Below, one piece after another: positions 26,395 to 35,345 of a stretch of 64,000 nt of DNA. A model generated the notes under the pieces. The model made no database searches. It was not told the DNA's origin and was given only the letters and a program-made list of their open reading frames with translations. This DNA is from an uncultured Kiritimatiellota bacterium. Its GTDB lineage: Bacteria > Verrucomicrobiota > Kiritimatiellia > RFP12 > UBA1067. The stretch spans positions 10,118 to 74,117 of the forward strand of contig CAKUCX010000008.1 of NCBI GenBank assembly GCA_934643865.1, written 5' to 3'. A program made the position numbers and the translations under genes. Each line of letters opens with the position of its first letter. Within the stretch, counting starts at the first letter, position 1.

Positions 26395-28335
26395 TCAGAA
26401 CCAGATCGAAAAGAGGTCGCCGCCCTCGCCGCACGGCACGTCCGTGCCGCTCGCGAAGTCGCAGACCGTCGCCTTGACCGTCGGTGCGCCCGGCTTCGTC
26501 AGTTCGAGGTCCCAGCTCCCCCACACGGGGCCGGCCGGCGCGCGCGGCGTCAGCTTCGCGCGGTAGCCCTTGCCGTTCACGGTGAACGCCTCGTTGATCT
26601 CGGCCCTCGTGCAGCCGACGAGGCGCGACTTCGCGAGGACGAGCGGCCCCCACATCACCGTGGCGGCCGGCGTCGTGCGGTAGCCGTCCGTGAGGTCGCG
26701 GTTCAGGCTCCCGTGGTCGGGATAGCGTCTGAAGGCCCAGATCTTGCGGTCGGGCCTGTTCAGCTCCGGCACCGTCTCCAGGCGGTCGACGACGCGCGCG
26801 TTCATGTCGAAGGCGAGCGTGTAGACCTGCGGCGCCGACGCCGCGTCCGCGCCGGCCGCCGCCACCTTCCGCACGTCCATCGCCGGGCACCAGCCCGGGC
26901 GGCGGAACGCGACCTTCGCCGCCGGGTCCGACACCCTGACGGTGACGACGCTCCCGACCGGGTAGTTGCCCTCGATGGCGAACGTCACGCCGTCGAGCGT
27001 GACGGCCGCGTCCTGGTAGAGGTTCACGTGGAAGACGCCCGCGCGGTCGCGCGTGACCGTCGCCTGCGCGACGTCCATGAACGTGCGCGGCAGGTTGTTC
27101 ACGCAGCAGTGGTTGTAGGCGTAGCCGCACTGGCCGCGCTGCTCCGAGTGGCGACCGTGGCCGCGCAGGAAGAACGGGCCGAAGGCGCCGCCGCGCCAGA
27201 TGCCGGCGAGGTAGCCGTTGAAGTAGGCCGCCTCCACCGCGTCGAGGTACTTCTTGTCGCCGGTCACGAGGAAGAGGTCGACGTTCAGGCGGATCCAGTG
27301 GATGACGTCGCAGACCTCGTTCAGGGCGTTGCAGTACTGCGGCGCGCCGATGAGCTTGTCGCCGAAGCCGACGGCGCCGAACGGGTTGGCGTCGGTCTTC
27401 GCGAGGTTGTCGCGGACGCGGCGCGCCGTTTCGAGGCAGCGCGCCTCGCCCGTCGCGCGGTAGTATTCGACGAGCCCGTCCACGCAGCTCAGGAACTCGT
27501 ATGTCTTCGCCCAGCTCTCGGGCTTCGGATACCAGGCGTGGAGCGGGCCGGCCTTGGGCGCGTTGCGGAAGAAGTTCGGGCACTGCCCGTCCGCGCGGTC
27601 CCAGTCGGCGAGCATCTCGGTGGCGTAGTCGAGGTATTTCCGGTTCCCGGTTTCCTCCCAGAGCATGACGAGCGGTTTGAGGATCGACATCGAGGGGAGG
27701 CCGTTCATCGAGCCCGCGCCCGTCTCGTGGAGCCGCAGGCCAAGGCGGCGGAGCATGTCGATGAGCTGGTTCATCTGCCGCTCGACCGAGGCGAGGATCG
27801 CCCGGTCGCCCGTCGCCTTGTAGGCCATGAGCATGCCCCACATGCAGTACTTGCGGTTCCAGATGTTCCAGACGGGCATCCAGCCGTAGATCTTCTTCGT
27901 CGCCTCCGGGTCCTTGATCCAGACGAGCTCCTTGTCCTTGTACGAGCCGAGGTAGCCGTCGGGGTCCTCCAGCGCGATCATGCGCCGGCACTCCTCGGCG
28001 ACGAAGCGCTTCACCGCCGGGTCGTCGAGGTAGTCGGCGACGCGCGCGGCGCCCAGCATGAGCTTGCCCCAGAACTCGCCGCGCCAGACGCCGCCGTGGC
28101 CGCGCGCGTCGTCGTCGCGCTCCACGAACGCGCGCCGCGCCTCGGCGAAGACGTTCTCCTGCGCGAATTTCGAGGTGACACGCGCGCGGAAGAGGTCGTC
28201 CATCTTCTCGGCCGGCCGGCCCCGGAGGCGCACGTCCCGCAGGCGGGGCGTCTCCATCGCGTCAGGCACCGGCGCCGCGCCCAGCTGGAACACCGCCGCT
28301 GCGGCGAAGACGGCCGCCCATGTACGTTTCTTCAT
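26395..28335 (-). CDS. Secreted GH127 family beta-L-arabinofuranosidase
   Basis: This 646-residue protein has a signal peptide (about 1-21) and the GH127/DUF1680 architecture: an (alpha/alpha)6 barrel followed by beta-sandwiches. Family motifs include DPDGYLGSY, HAWYPKPESW, NALNEVCDV and YNHCCVNNLPR (about 405-415). In characterised GH127 enzymes the adjacent cysteines in the last motif include the zinc-bound catalytic nucleophile. GH127 removes beta-L-arabinofuranose from plant glycoproteins and pectic side chains; GH146-type specificity is also possible. It is the first gene of a five-gene operon ending in the SGNH hydrolase. AAAAGGAGATGGC precedes the start. Confidence 0.88.
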   Translation of the reverse strand: MKKRTWAAVFAAAAVFQLGAAPVPDAMETPRLRDVRLRGRPAEKMDDLFRARVTSKFAQENVFAEARRAFVERDDDARGHGGVWRGEFWGKLMLGAARVADYLDDPAVKRFVAEECRRMIALEDPDGYLGSYKDKELVWIKDPEATKKIYGWMPVWNIWNRKYCMWGMLMAYKATGDRAILASVERQMNQLIDMLRRLGLRLHETGAGSMNGLPSMSILKPLVMLWEETGNRKYLDYATEMLADWDRADGQCPNFFRNAPKAGPLHAWYPKPESWAKTYEFLSCVDGLVEYYRATGEARCLETARRVRDNLAKTDANPFGAVGFGDKLIGAPQYCNALNEVCDVIHWIRLNVDLFLVTGDKKYLDAVEAAYFNGYLAGIWRGGAFGPFFLRGHGRHSEQRGQCGYAYNHCCVNNLPRTFMDVAQATVTRDRAGVFHVNLYQDAAVTLDGVTFAIEGNYPVGSVVTVRVSDPAAKVAFRRPGWCPAMDVRKVAAAGADAASAPQVYTLAFDMNARVVDRLETVPELNRPDRKIWAFRRYPDHGSLNRDLTDGYRTTPAATVMWGPLVLAKSRLVGCTRAEINEAFTVNGKGYRAKLTPRAPAGPVWGSWDLELTKPGAPTVKATVCDFASGTDVPCGEGGDLFSIWF

Positions 28336-28359
28336 GCCATCTCCTTTTTCACGTTGACG

Positions 28360-29136
28360 TCAAGCCGGGCTCTCGGCGTCGGCGGCCGCGGAATGGTAGA
28401 TCCGGTGCGCCTGATAGATCGCGAGGAGGGCGAAGAGGGCGATCATCATTTCGCCGCCCTCCTCCAGGGCCGTGAAGAGGGAGGAGACCGAATCGACCGT
28501 ATCGGATTTCGAAAGCCCGCGCACATGGCGGATCCACGCCGGCATCCGGTCGCAGAGCTGCACCATCACGCCGGATGTGCCGAAGCAGCACATCGTCCAC
28601 GCGACGGGGTGGAGCGCGAAGAAGCCCTTCACGAGCTGCGGGAAGAAGTACGCGAGCAGGACCGCGAAGACGCCGAAGAACGCCCCGAAGTAGAAGACGA
28701 CGAACGCCTTCGCCGCAAGCGGCGCCCCGGCGTTCGTGAGGAAGCGCATCTTGAAGGGCGTGCCCGTGAGCGCCGTGCCGTCCGGCTTCACGAGGCCATG
28801 TACGCTGCCGTTCGCGTTCACCACCTCGGGGAACAGCGCCTTGATGGCCATCAGGTGCAGGTCCATCTCCTTGACGACGGCCATGACGGCGACGCAGGAG
28901 ACGGCCGCGCAGAGGAGCGCCCGCCGGCGCGGCGAGCCCGTGAACGGACACTTCCACCAGACGAGCGGCACGATCGCCGCATAGAACGGCAGCGTCGCGA
29001 GCTCGAAGGGCGAGTAGCCGTCCGCATCGAAGAAGCTGCGGAGTGCCGCCGGCTCCATCGCCGTCCACGTCGCGAGGAGCGCGAGCAGGCAAAGGACGAA
29101 GAGGATGGGGGCGACGAGGTAGGGCTTGAGTTTCAT
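28360..29136 (-). CDS. Polytopic membrane protein of unknown function
   Basis: This 258-residue protein has about six hydrophobic segments, for example LVAPILFVLCLLALLATW, PFYAAIVPLVWW, AFVVFYFGAFFGVFAVLLAY and ALEEGGEMMIALFALLAIY. A polar loop between the third and fourth probably lies outside the membrane. The EEGGE in the last helix is a conspicuous set of acidic residues and could line a metal or proton site; that is speculative. The start at 29136 has AGGAG at the right distance. An ATG at 29160 overlapping the ligase stop is an alternative. It is probably co-transcribed with the acyl-CoA ligase. Confidence 0.65.
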   Translation of the reverse strand: MKLKPYLVAPILFVLCLLALLATWTAMEPAALRSFFDADGYSPFELATLPFYAAIVPLVWWKCPFTGSPRRRALLCAAVSCVAVMAVVKEMDLHLMAIKALFPEVVNANGSVHGLVKPDGTALTGTPFKMRFLTNAGAPLAAKAFVVFYFGAFFGVFAVLLAYFFPQLVKGFFALHPVAWTMCCFGTSGVMVQLCDRMPAWIRHVRGLSKSDTVDSVSSLFTALEEGGEMMIALFALLAIYQAHRIYHSAAADAESPA

Positions 29137-29156
29137 GTCCGTATTCTCCTCTCTGT

Positions 29157-30845
29157 TCATTCGTCGAGCGCGCCCTTGTAGGCCACGCGGCGGACCTTCT
29201 GGATGGACGTGCGCGCGAGCGGCTCCTTCGAGACGACGACCTTGCGCACACGCTTGTAGTCCGCGAGGTGCTGGCACTGCGCGTGGACGCGGCTCTGCGC
29301 GATCTTCTCGGCCTCCGGCCACGGCATCTCCACGCCGCCGTTCATCTCCTTGAGGAGGTCCAGGTTCGGATGGACGACGCACCCGACCTTCTCGCCGGGG
29401 ATGCCGCCCGTCGTGTAGCCGACGACCACACAGTCCGCCACGACCGGATCGGCCCCGATGCGGGCCTCGACCTCCTCCGGGTAGATGTTCTTGCCCTCGC
29501 GGTTCACGATGAGCGCCTTCTTGCGGCCTCGGATCGAGATGAGGCCGATCTCGTCGATGGAGGCGAGGTCGCCCGTCTTGAGCCAGTCGCCGTCGAACGC
29601 CTCCGCCGTCGCCGCCTCGTTGTGCCAGTAGCCCTTCATCGTGATCGGCCCCTTGACCTGCAGCTCGCCGACGCCCTGTTCGTTCGGGTCCGCGAGGCGG
29701 ATCTCGATGTTCGCGAGCTTGAGACCGATCGTGCCGATCTTCGCGACCTTCGGCCCCGCAATGGAGACGACGGGCGAGCATTCCGTGAGGCCGTAACCTT
29801 CCAGGACCGGCAGGGCGAGGCGGCGGAAGCCTTCCAGGACGTGCTTCGGGCACGGCGCGCCGCCCACGATCATGAACCGAAGGCGTCCGCCGAGCCCCTT
29901 GCGCACGTTGTGCCGCACGAGACCGCCGAGGCCGACCGTCATCAGGAAGCGGGCCTTCTTCGACGCCTTGATCTTCGCGTCGATGCGGTCGAACATCTTC
30001 TCCGCGAGGAGCGGCACGCTCATCACGATCGTCGGCTGCAGCACGCGGATGTCCTCGCCGATCGTGTAGAGCGAGCGGACGAACGCCATCTGACAGCCCC
30101 GGAAGAGCCCCAGGACGAAGTTCGTGCAGAACGAGAAGGCGTGGAAGAGCGGCAGCACGACGAGGAGCGTGTCGTTGCCGTCCACCGTCATGTCGTCGAA
30201 CGCCCGCAGCGCGCCCTCGATGTCGGCGATGAAGTTCGCGTGCGTGAGCATTGCGCCCTTCGGCTTGCCCGTCGTGCCCGACGTGTAGATGATCGAGGCG
30301 ACGTCCTCCTCCTGCGCGACGTGCGTTCCGTACCAGGCCTCGTGTCCGGCGGCCCGCCGCACGGTTTCCGGATCGCTCTTGAGCGCCACGTAGTCGAAGA
30401 GCGGCACGTCGCCGAGGGCGTCGGGGCCGACCTCCCCGGCGTCCACGAGGACGACGGCGCGCAGGTCGGGCAGGTTCGGGGCGATGAGCCGCATGAGGTC
30501 GAGGTGCGCCTTGTCCGTCGTGACGACGACGGCGCCGGAGTCCTTCAGGATGTACTCGACCTCGGCGCTGTGGAGCTTCGGGTCGAGCGGCACCACGCCC
30601 ACCCCCGCGCCGCTGCACGCAAGGTAGGCCTCCATCCACTCGGGACCGTTCGGCAGCATGAGCGCGACGTTCTCGGCGCGTGGGCGCAGCGCGAAATGCG
30701 GACCATACGCCTCGGCGACCGCGCGCACGCCGGCGAGGAAGTCCGCCCAGCTGCGCGCATGCCAGTCCTTGGCCTCAAAGTAGCGAAGCGCCGTGGCCTG
30801 TGGCGTCTCCTGGGCAAACTTCTCAAGATATGAGCGGATTGTCAT
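29157..30845 (-). CDS. AMP-forming acyl-CoA (or acyl-ACP) synthetase
   Basis: This ANL-superfamily enzyme activates a fatty acid to an acyl-adenylate and then a thioester. In 562 residues it carries the P-loop-like YTSGTTGKPKGAMLTH (about 187-202), the A5 motif GYGLTECSP, LKTGDLASIDEIG and RGRKKALIVNREGKNIYPEE. The order and sequence fit the long-chain acyl-CoA ligase branch (FadD/AAS-like). Substrate chain length cannot be read from sequence. The start at 30845 follows AAAGGGAG, and an extended -10 lies just upstream. It precedes a membrane protein of unknown function with which it may form a two-gene unit. Confidence 0.88.
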   Translation of the reverse strand: MTIRSYLEKFAQETPQATALRYFEAKDWHARSWADFLAGVRAVAEAYGPHFALRPRAENVALMLPNGPEWMEAYLACSGAGVGVVPLDPKLHSAEVEYILKDSGAVVVTTDKAHLDLMRLIAPNLPDLRAVVLVDAGEVGPDALGDVPLFDYVALKSDPETVRRAAGHEAWYGTHVAQEEDVASIIYTSGTTGKPKGAMLTHANFIADIEGALRAFDDMTVDGNDTLLVVLPLFHAFSFCTNFVLGLFRGCQMAFVRSLYTIGEDIRVLQPTIVMSVPLLAEKMFDRIDAKIKASKKARFLMTVGLGGLVRHNVRKGLGGRLRFMIVGGAPCPKHVLEGFRRLALPVLEGYGLTECSPVVSIAGPKVAKIGTIGLKLANIEIRLADPNEQGVGELQVKGPITMKGYWHNEAATAEAFDGDWLKTGDLASIDEIGLISIRGRKKALIVNREGKNIYPEEVEARIGADPVVADCVVVGYTTGGIPGEKVGCVVHPNLDLLKEMNGGVEMPWPEAEKIAQSRVHAQCQHLADYKRVRKVVVSKEPLARTSIQKVRRVAYKGALDE

Positions 30846-30870
30846 GTCATACTCCCTTTCTCTCGTCAAA

Positions 30871-30879
30871 ATTATACCA
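30871..30879 (-). promoter_or_regulatory. Extended -10 promoter of the acyl-CoA ligase
   Basis: TGGTATAAT on the minus strand, 25 bp upstream of the start codon and just after the apbE stop. It separates the ligase from the apbE operon. Confidence 0.7.
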
Positions 30880-30895
30880 TTTCCAGGCACGCGCC

Positions 30896-31723
30896 TCAGG
30901 GGACGCGGCCGAACTTCGTCAAAGGATCCCGCAGGCGGTCCAGCCACGGGCGCTGCTCCCGCGCCACCCAGACGCCCGCCTCCAGCTCGCGGCACGCCGC
31001 CGCCAGCTCCCGCGCGTCGAGCGCGAGCGCGGCCGTCGAGAGCGCGTCGGCCACCGCGCCCGTCCGGGCCCGGCTCCAGCTCTGCGCCCACCGCACGGCG
31101 GGGCCGCCCCGCCGCACGTCGAAGATGTGCTCGCCGCGCACCTCGAACCCGCTTCCCGAAAGGGCGCCGTCCGAAAGGCGCAGCACCGTCTCCTGCCGCG
31201 TCCGCCCCTTCCAGCGCCCGCCAATGCCAAGCGCCCAGGGTCCGCCGCCGATCACCTGCGTCGAGGAGCCGGCATCCAGAAGCCAGTCATGGAGGTCGAA
31301 CTGCTCGGAACGGAGGATCTCCGCACAGACGTCGAGCGCGTAGCCCTTGCCGATGCCGCCGAAGTCGAGCGCGACGGGGCCCTTCCGCACGCCGACGCGC
31401 ACATGCTCCACGTCGAGCGTCAGCTCCGCGAAGTTCCGCCGCTCCACCGTCGGGTCGAACGCGCCGCCCGTCGCGGCGCAGACCCGCGCACTCGCCACGA
31501 GGACATCCATCGTCTCGCGCGCCACCGTCGCGATGCCGCCGTCCGGGAGGCCCCGGATCACCGCGACGTCGCTCGTGTCGTTGAAGCGCGTGAGCAACAG
31601 CTCCAATCCGTCGATCCGGGCGAAACAGGCCGCGGCCGCGGCACCGCACAGCGCCTCGTCCTCATTTAAGCCAAAGGACACCGAGAACTCGGTGTCCATG
31701 GCCTTGTGGGAGAACTTCCTCAC
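30896..31723 (-). CDS. apbE: FAD:protein FMN transferase
   Basis: ApbE attaches FMN covalently to a Ser/Thr of exported redox proteins. The 275-residue protein shows AMDTEFSVSFG near the start, SDVAVIRGL, the signature DFGGIGKGYALD (about 119-130), and a C-terminal TGAVADALSTAAL block. No lipobox or signal peptide is seen, which differs from many secreted ApbE proteins. The start is GTG directly after the cytochrome stop codon. Adjacent to a multihaem cytochrome and ExbBD, it points to an exported flavin/haem electron-transfer chain. No obvious flavinylation target (FMN-binding domain) was found in the window. Confidence 0.88.
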   Translation of the reverse strand: MRKFSHKAMDTEFSVSFGLNEDEALCGAAAAACFARIDGLELLLTRFNDTSDVAVIRGLPDGGIATVARETMDVLVASARVCAATGGAFDPTVERRNFAELTLDVEHVRVGVRKGPVALDFGGIGKGYALDVCAEILRSEQFDLHDWLLDAGSSTQVIGGGPWALGIGGRWKGRTRQETVLRLSDGALSGSGFEVRGEHIFDVRRGGPAVRWAQSWSRARTGAVADALSTAALALDARELAAACRELEAGVWVAREQRPWLDRLRDPLTKFGRVP

Positions 31724-31724
31724 G

Positions 31725-34292
31725 TCAGCGCCTTGTACCCTGCCCTGCGCCCTTCAGGCAGAGGCCGCACACGAGCGCGCTCACGGCCGCGAAGGCGAGC
31801 GCCACGCACCGGTGGCTCCACAGCAGCACGTCCTGTCCGTGGCTGCCGAAGACCGTCATCATCGGCATCACCGCCGTGAAGACCGTCCCCGCCGCGAGGA
31901 GCGTCCAGAACGCCCACGCGAGGGACATCCAGAGATTCCGCTCCGTGCGCTCCGCCGCGCGCATCCCCGCGATCAGGACGACGCCCGCCGCGAAGCCGCC
32001 GCCCGCGACCATGTGGAGGACGAGCCACCAGCCCGTCATCGCCCCGCACAGCCAGCCGACGACGCCCGACAGGGCGAGGTAGCCGAGGCAGCAGACGAAG
32101 CCGACGTCGACGATCCACTTCGCGAAGCCCCAGATGAAGTCGTCCGAGTTGTCCGAGATCCACCGCCCCAGACGGTTCAGCGCCACGGCCGCCGCCGCCG
32201 CCGCGAAGAGGCAGAGAAGACCGAACACCGTCCAGAGGAACACCTTGAAGAGCGGACGCATCGCGAACGTCGTCCCGAGCGTCGCGTAGTAGAAGCCGTC
32301 CACCCCCAGCAGCTCGGCCTGGGAAACAAACGGCGCCGCAGCCTCCTGCACCGGACCCGTCGGCGCGATCTTCCCGAGGAAGAACGCCGAATCGGCGGTG
32401 TGGCACGCCGCGCACTTGGCCGGCGCCGCGCCGCGCGCCTGGCGCGCCGCGCGCACGTCGTGCCCGACCGGCCAGGAGACCGGCTGCGCCTCGGGTGCGC
32501 CCGGCGTCTTGACGAGCGCACCGTCCGCACCGAGGGAGAAGACGAGCCCGCCCGCGACGTAGCGCACGCCCTTACCCGCATGGACAAGCGCCCGGCGCAC
32601 CATCTCCTCCGTGAAGGGCTGCTCGGCGTCCCTGACCTTCGCGTACTGTTCAAGCGTCCAGGCGTCGAGCATCGGCACGAACGCCGTGCCATCCGCCGAA
32701 AGCGTCCCGACGGGGAAGGCGTTCGTCGGGGCCGCCACGCCCTCGCACGCCGTCACGCCGCCCGCGCCGTCGATCGTATAGACCTTGCCCGCGCGGCAGG
32801 CGGCGACCTTCTCCTTCGACACGCCGACCTTCGCGTTGAAGAGCGTGGCGAGCAGATTGCGGAACTCGCCCGGCGCGCGGTCCTCCGCCGCGATGTAGGG
32901 GACGTCGTTCGTGGGCGTGCGGTAGACGGGCACGCCGTCGTCTCGCAGCGTCGTCACGCCCACGGGGCCGTCCGTCTCCTTCAGGAGTTCCAGCGCCACC
33001 GTGACCCGTTCGACGACCGTGAACGCCTCGCCCGCGAGCGCGGCGGCCTCGGTGGGCGGAACCGGCTTCAGCGCGCCGCCCTCGGCCACGCGGTGGAAAC
33101 CGCTCGGCCACATCATGCGGCGGGGCTCCACGACGCCCTGCGCGTTCTTCACGAAGACGGGTTCGAGGATGACCGGGCAGTCCGTCGCCCACTGGGCGCG
33201 CCCGTAGACGCCGATGCGGTTGGCGCGCGCCGTGCGCACCTGCGCGAGCCTGCCGCCCTCCGTCACGCCCGCGTGGCAGACCGTGCAGGCGAGCTTCTGG
33301 AAGTGGACGAGCGGGATGCCGGCGTGGACGGGCTTCGGCCCCGCCCCGTCCTTCTCCACGTGGCAGGACGCGCAGCTCTTCGTCGCCACGCGGTGGTCCA
33401 TCCCGTTCTGGTGGCAGTCCACGCACCGCATCCCGCGCTGGAGATGCACATCGCCCGAAATCGCGTGGGACGGCATCCCCTTCTGCGACACGCCGTGGCA
33501 CGCCAGGCAGTTCTCGTTCTTCGGTTTGCCCACATTGAAGACGCAGCGCCCCTTCTCGTCGAACTTCGCGGGGTCGTAGGCCGTCGTCTCGGGAACCTTG
33601 AAGAGATGGTCGTCGGGATTTTCCGCCGCCGCCCAGGTGGCCTCCAGCCGCTCGTTCATGCCGCCCACGGCGGCGAGCCCGGAGGCGGCCGTCGCGGCGC
33701 CCTGCCAGTTCTCGCGCAGCACCTGCCGCGCCCACTCGCTCGAATCATAGCCCTCCTGCTGGTGGCAGGCGAGGCAGTTGGGGCCGAGCGCGCCCGTCAC
33801 GAACCAGCGCTGGCGCGCGCCGGCGACCTCGTTGAGCGCGTTCGTGTCGCACGCGATGCCGCCGCCGGGGAAGTGGCGGCCGAAGAGCTTCGTCCACTGC
33901 CAGCACGAGAGGCCCACGTCGCGCGGCGCGCGCGCGCCCGCCTGGCCGTGGAGGGAGAGCGGGATCGCCGTGCCCGTCGCCTCGTCCGCCCAGAACCACG
34001 GCTCGCCCGCGACGGAGGACGGCGCGTCGCCCGCGTCCAGCCCCGTGCGGAAGTGGCTGCCCCGGTGCATCGCGGCGACGTCGTGGCACTGCCCGCACGT
34101 CTGCGCGAGGGAGATCGGCCGCGGGAGGCGTGCGGTCGGGGAGACCTTCTCGCCGTCCGCGTCGCGCGGCGCGAGCCTGTGGACGGGGACCGTGCGCCCC
34201 CCGTTCCAGTGCGAGGCCGCTTCGGCCCCCGGACCAATCAACGACGCCGCGAGGGCAAACGCCGCCGCGCACGCGGGAAGGCTGCTCTTCAT
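31725..34292 (-). CDS. Multihaem cytochrome c fused to a cytochrome b-like membrane domain
   Basis: This 855-residue exported protein has a signal peptide (about 1-25) and seven CxxCH haem sites: CGQCH 66-70, CLACH 173-177, CLACH 262-266, CVDCH 290-294, CASCH 307-311, CTVCH 336-340 and CAACH near 627. The C-terminal 190 residues form five transmembrane helices. Histidines in LVLHMVAGG and WSHRCVALAF could bind b-type haem. This layout suggests a quinol-linked electron carrier reaching into the periplasm. It sits between exbD and apbE, overlapping neither. The start follows GAGGAGAGGAAC. The electron donor and acceptor are unknown. Confidence 0.85.
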   Translation of the reverse strand: MKSSLPACAAAFALAASLIGPGAEAASHWNGGRTVPVHRLAPRDADGEKVSPTARLPRPISLAQTCGQCHDVAAMHRGSHFRTGLDAGDAPSSVAGEPWFWADEATGTAIPLSLHGQAGARAPRDVGLSCWQWTKLFGRHFPGGGIACDTNALNEVAGARQRWFVTGALGPNCLACHQQEGYDSSEWARQVLRENWQGAATAASGLAAVGGMNERLEATWAAAENPDDHLFKVPETTAYDPAKFDEKGRCVFNVGKPKNENCLACHGVSQKGMPSHAISGDVHLQRGMRCVDCHQNGMDHRVATKSCASCHVEKDGAGPKPVHAGIPLVHFQKLACTVCHAGVTEGGRLAQVRTARANRIGVYGRAQWATDCPVILEPVFVKNAQGVVEPRRMMWPSGFHRVAEGGALKPVPPTEAAALAGEAFTVVERVTVALELLKETDGPVGVTTLRDDGVPVYRTPTNDVPYIAAEDRAPGEFRNLLATLFNAKVGVSKEKVAACRAGKVYTIDGAGGVTACEGVAAPTNAFPVGTLSADGTAFVPMLDAWTLEQYAKVRDAEQPFTEEMVRRALVHAGKGVRYVAGGLVFSLGADGALVKTPGAPEAQPVSWPVGHDVRAARQARGAAPAKCAACHTADSAFFLGKIAPTGPVQEAAAPFVSQAELLGVDGFYYATLGTTFAMRPLFKVFLWTVFGLLCLFAAAAAAVALNRLGRWISDNSDDFIWGFAKWIVDVGFVCCLGYLALSGVVGWLCGAMTGWWLVLHMVAGGGFAAGVVLIAGMRAAERTERNLWMSLAWAFWTLLAAGTVFTAVMPMMTVFGSHGQDVLLWSHRCVALAFAAVSALVCGLCLKGAGQGTRR

Positions 34293-34293
34293 G

Positions 34294-34713
34294 CTAGTTC
34301 CTCTCCTCGTCCTGGGTCGCCAGGGAGAAATTCCACACGTCGGCCGCGCGGCAGGCGTCGATGAGCCCCATGAGCTTCTCGTAGGGGACGGTCTTGTCGG
34401 CGCGGATGACGACGGGCTGCCCCGGATAGAGCTTCGCGATGCGCGTGAGGCGCGCCGTCACGTCCTCCAGAGACAGCCGGTTGCCGTTCACGGAGACGTC
34501 GCCGGATGCGTTGAGGTTCAGGATGATCTCGCCCGGCATGCGGCCCGGCACCGTCGCGGACTTCGCGGTCGGCAGGGCGATGGCGACCTCGGTCTCCCAC
34601 TGGGAGAAGACGCTGGTGGTCACGAAGAAGCACAGGAGCAGGAAGATGACGTCCATCAGGGACGTCATCTGCAGCGCCGGGGCGTGGCTGCGGATCGTGC
34701 GGCGGAAGTTCAT
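34294..34713 (-). CDS. exbD: ExbD/TolR-family protein
   Basis: This 139-residue protein has one N-terminal transmembrane helix with the membrane Asp in TSLMDVIFLLLCFF (about 17-30). A periplasmic domain ends with VVIRADKTVPYEKLMGLIDA. ExbD/TolR proteins work with ExbB/TolQ to couple the proton motive force to outer-membrane energisation or integrity. It overlaps the exbB stop by one base and ends just before the cytochrome gene. No TonB is present nearby. Confidence 0.9.
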   Translation of the reverse strand: MNFRRTIRSHAPALQMTSLMDVIFLLLCFFVTTSVFSQWETEVAIALPTAKSATVPGRMPGEIILNLNASGDVSVNGNRLSLEDVTARLTRIAKLYPGQPVVIRADKTVPYEKLMGLIDACRAADVWNFSLATQDEERN

Positions 34714-35345
34714 CAGAACGCCTTTTGCAGGATGACCGCGAGCGTCTCAAGCCCGGCGATGCGCTTCGCCGTGCGGCGGCGCAGGAACGCATGGCACGCG
34801 AGGCACGGGATGGAGATGACGAGGCCGAACACCGTCGTGATGATGGCCTGCGAGATGCCGGCGGCGAGGACGACGGGCTTCGCGTTCGCCGCGATGTCGT
34901 TCGCGATGCCGCCGAACGCCTGGAACATGCCAAGCACCGTGCCGAGCAGGCCCACGAGCGGCGCGATCGCCGCGATGTCCGCAAGCCAGTCGACGGCCGC
35001 CTGGAGCTGCTCCGCGACGTGCGCGCCCGCCGTCTCGACGGCCGGCGACACGTCCACGCGCTGCCCCTGCACCGCGCCCCGCGCCGCGTCGAGCGCCGCG
35101 AGCGCGAGGGCCGCGAACGCGCAGGGCCGCCGCTCACAGAGGCGGCGCGCCTCGCCGTGGTCGCCCACCTGCAGCTTGCTGAAGACGTCGCTCATGAGCG
35201 TGCGCGGCGTCAGCGCCTCGCGCCGCTGCGCGAAGAGGAGATACAGCACAAGCGCGAGCGCAACCACCGAAAGGGCCGCAAGCGCCCACATGAGGGGGCC
35301 GCCGTAGTTCCACGCCTGCGCCAACGTCATACCCGTTTCATTCAT
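34713..35345 (-). CDS. exbB: ExbB/TolQ/MotA-family proton channel
   Basis: This 210-residue protein has three transmembrane segments and the family core IAPLVGLLGTVLGMFQAFGG (about 125-144), then AAGISQAIITTVFGLVISIP. It forms the proton channel with ExbD. Its ATG overlaps the argH stop codon (ATGA), so translation is coupled to argH, an unusual upstream partner. Confidence 0.9.
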   Translation of the reverse strand: MNETGMTLAQAWNYGGPLMWALAALSVVALALVLYLLFAQRREALTPRTLMSDVFSKLQVGDHGEARRLCERRPCAFAALALAALDAARGAVQGQRVDVSPAVETAGAHVAEQLQAAVDWLADIAAIAPLVGLLGTVLGMFQAFGGIANDIAANAKPVVLAAGISQAIITTVFGLVISIPCLACHAFLRRRTAKRIAGLETLAVILQKAF

